DNA of 64,000 nt from Lactifluus volemus (taxonomy: Eukaryota > Basidiomycota > Agaricomycetes > Russulales > Russulaceae), in contig WTXI01000012.1 of the NCBI GenBank assembly GCA_022376515.1, positions 434,001 to 498,000 on the forward strand, written 5' to 3'. The position numbers and the translations under genes are program-made. Below are positions 61,469 to 64,000 of the stretch, piece by piece. The notes beneath the pieces were generated by a model, which was not told where the DNA came from, made no database searches, and worked only from the letters and a program-made list of their open reading frames with translations. Each line of letters opens with the position of its first letter. The first letter of the stretch is position 1.

Positions 61469-64000
61469 ATGAGCCAACCAAGAGGTAGAGGTCGAGGTCG
61501 AGGTGGCCCTGTTAGAGCCGGATCTCCTCACCGTGGGACCCCCCGTGGCGGTGCACCTGGAGTGCCACAGTCTCAAGCGCCCCTCATCTACAACCCTGGC
61601 GAACCTGCACGAATCGACCCTACCGTCACTGCCCCAGATGACCTCATCGTGCGCCTTAGGAAGGCCAACCCGGGTCCCGAGCGACCTGCCCGTCCGGGCT
61701 ACGGCACCTTGGGCCGCGTCGTGGCGTTGCGGGCCAATTTTTTCCGCGTCGAGTGCAAGCTCGATACGATTTACGAGTATATCGTCAAGATCATACCGGA
61801 GCCAAAGTCACAAAAGGCACGCGTCAAACGTCGCGTTCTCGCCTTGTTCGAGAAGCAGCAAGTTATGAGACCCTATACCGACGCTATCGCCCACGACGGT
61901 GCACAGCGCCTCGTCGCTGCCAAGCCATTGCCTGAACCCCTACGGGACACTGTCATGTTCTACGAGGAGGGCGATCCGAAACCTCCGAGGGACGCAGATA
62001 CGTATACGGTCGAAGTCATATTCTCCAAAGAACTGTCCACAGAACCGATCCGGTTGTAAGTCTTGTCCAACTCGTTTGATAAATTTACCTACACCCATCT
62101 TCAGGTACCTATCCGGCGACGTGGCCAATGTCGACAGGATCGACGATGTCGACCCTCTCATCAACGCTCTCAACCTCGTCATCCAACGCCAGGCATCACA
62201 GTCGGGCTTCCGGTTCGGAAAGAATCGCTACTTTTTCAACGATGAAGAGAAGCTACGAATCGGCCCACGTATATGGGCTCTCATGGGTTTCTACTCTTCA
62301 GTCCGGCCGGGCAACAAGCTACTCCTCGTCAACATCAACAGGTGCATGTCCGCGTTCCACGAACCCGGGAAACTCTCCGACGCGATTCGCGCCTTTTCTG
62401 CCGCCTCGTACGATGCCATTCCTCGGGAATTTATGAGAAAAGTCAAAGTATCGACCCGCTACTTGGGATACAAACGTATAATGACCATCCAACGCGTCGT
62501 CACCAACTCGGCTAGCAAGCAGACCTTCCAGTGCGCGGAGCTTGGTGGTGTCATCTCCGTCAAAGACTACTACGTCAAAAGTGCGTTTATCAATCTGTCC
62601 CTTATACGACACTTACATCCTCGTAGAGTATAACATCCGACTACAGTACGCAGACGATTTGCCCCTCGTCGACGTGGGACAACCCGGCAAGCCGAGCTAT
62701 ATCCCGGCGGAATTGTGCGCGATTGAACACGGCGAACCTCACCTCGGGAAACTTGGCCCCAAAGAAACCTCAGACATGCTCAAGGTCGCGAGTCGAAGAC
62801 CAGCCGAGAGTGCAAAGACCATCGTAGAGACCGGGCTCCAACGCCTGGGCCTCTCACAATCAACCACACCGGTGCTCAATGCTTTCGGTATCCAGGTCGC
62901 CAACCAGATGATCGTCGTTCCCGGCCGCGAGCTTCCGGCGCCGTCGGTGACGTACGGCAAGGGACAACCGCGCGTGGCCAACGGCAGTTGGAATATCTTG
63001 GACGTCAGGTTCCACCAGGGCGGCCGTATGACGAATTGGAAGGTTCTCGTCGTGCGCGACGGCGTGGAGGCCTTGACGTTCAAGGGTCCCACGGACGAGA
63101 GGCTTATAGGGTTCATCAAGGCGTTCGCCAACAAGTGCAAGAACAGCGGGATGGGCGTCGGCAACGAGCCACCGGCGATCTTGCCCACCGCGGTGCTCCC
63201 GCACGTCAAGGACGACCCGGGACGCCGACGCGCGATCGAGAGCATCTCGCAGACGATCGAGCGTTTCGGAGATGCCAAGGGCATCAGCTTTATCCTCGTC
63301 CTCCTGCAGAAAAAGGACGACTATATCTACCCTGGCATCAAACGGCTCTGCGCGGTCAAGTTTGGCGTGCGGTCGCAATGCTTGTTGCTCGAAAAGGCTC
63401 TGTTTGAGCGCGGACAGGATCAGTATCTTTCAAACGTCGCACTCAAGGTGAACACGAAGCTTGGAGGGATCAATCATCGCATCGCGGGTGATGCGCTCAA
63501 CTGGTTGCAAAAGGAGCCGACCATCCTGGTCGGGATTGATGTCACGCATCCTGGGCCGAGTAGCGTACCCGGAACACCGTCGATCGCGGGCGTCGTCGCC
63601 AGCGTGGACAAGGATTTCGTACAATTCCCGGCGAGCTTGCGTCTTCAGAAGAGCAAGCAAGAAGTAAGTGTTTACGGATCGACAGACGATTCAGCACTGA
63701 CATTACAACTTGTCACAGGGGATCGCAGAGCTTGCAGATATGGTCATTGAGCGGCTGCAGGCGTTCCGGAGGCGCTCGAACGTCCTTCCCAAACGCATGA
63801 TCATCTTCCGTGATGGTGTATCAGAGGTAATGCGTCTTCTTCCCACTCAACAACGGCAGACCTATAACGTACGGTATGCAGGGCCAATATGACAAAGTAC
63901 TCAAAGAGGAACTGCCACAAATATTCGAAGCCTTTAAACGCATCGACCCCAAGAACCCGCGGTACCACCCCACTCTCAGCATCTTCATCTGCGGCAAACG
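61469..64000 (+). CDS. Argonaute (RNA-silencing slicer), 3' end outside the window
   Basis: Exons 61469-62055, 62105-62580, 62627-63663, 63719-63826 and 63882 onward. An RGG-rich N-terminus (PRGRGRGRGG) is followed by the ArgoN domain, linker and PAZ region (YLGYKRIMTIQRV, IRLQYADDLPLVDVG, YIPAELCAIEHGE), MID (RISFILVLLQKK-like KGISFILVLLQKKDDYIYPG) and PIWI (VGIDVTHPGPSS). Three residues of the catalytic D-E-D-H tetrad are in place: Asp in GIDVTHP (~658), Glu in KSKQE (~699) and Asp in FRDGVSEGQ (~732). The last His lies beyond the edge. Probably slicer-competent; binds small RNAs for quelling-type silencing of transposons such as those in this window. Confidence 0.95.

Overview
The window is genomic DNA of a filamentous basidiomycete, most likely an Agaricomycete. 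Evidence: genes are split by short (45-80 nt) GT-AG introns; there are Ty3-type LTR retrotransposons with a fungal chromodomain integrase; there is a PriA/CPL1-like secreted family, fungal-type DPH2, TOM70, ZIP and Argonaute genes, and a decayed NACHT gene of a type I associate with Rhizoctonia/Ceratobasidium. The genus is inference. All exon models come from splice signals plus reading frame; there is no transcript evidence.

Layout. 1-20 kb is a rearranged, repeat-rich zone. Three tandem copies of a cysteine-rich secreted-protein gene (minus strand, 6.0-12.7 kb) lie between the arms of an apparently perfect 1.36-kb inverted repeat (1-1361 and 13176-14536). A fourth copy is at 18.7-19.8 kb. 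The right arm ends inside a chimera: a Sec2-like Rab-GEF gene interrupted by a ~0.7-kb, intron-containing piece of a peroxisomal ABCD transporter gene. 20.3-27.5 kb is a complete Ty3-type retrotransposon with identical 473-bp LTRs and one 2012-codon gag-pol frame; an older solo LTR of the same family sits at 2.9-3.4 kb. 28.2-30.5 kb is a NACHT/NLR-like pseudogene.

32-40 kb is a conserved housekeeping block: DPH2 (minus) and TOM70 (plus) are divergent across a ~76-118 bp promoter, followed by an unrecognised 168-aa protein, a miniature TOM70-like protein, and a small membrane protein that has lost a splice donor. 40.4-51.1 kb is a chromovirus with 936-bp LTRs and a GATCC target duplication. 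It carries eight TGASTCA sites per LTR, an extra zinc-knuckle ORF after pol, and a nested ~2.26-kb DNA insertion in RNase H. This retroelement cut a five-exon membrane-protein gene; its two halves (51139-52505 and 40274-40406) rejoin in frame once the element and one target copy are removed.

53-57 kb holds segmental duplicates, including a second, spliceable copy of the small membrane-protein gene at 39.6 kb. 58-64 kb is intact: a ZIP metal transporter (minus) divergent from an ornithine cyclodeaminase/mu-crystallin-like gene (plus), then an Argonaute gene that runs off the right edge. The window shows no prokaryotic features, CRISPR or rRNA.
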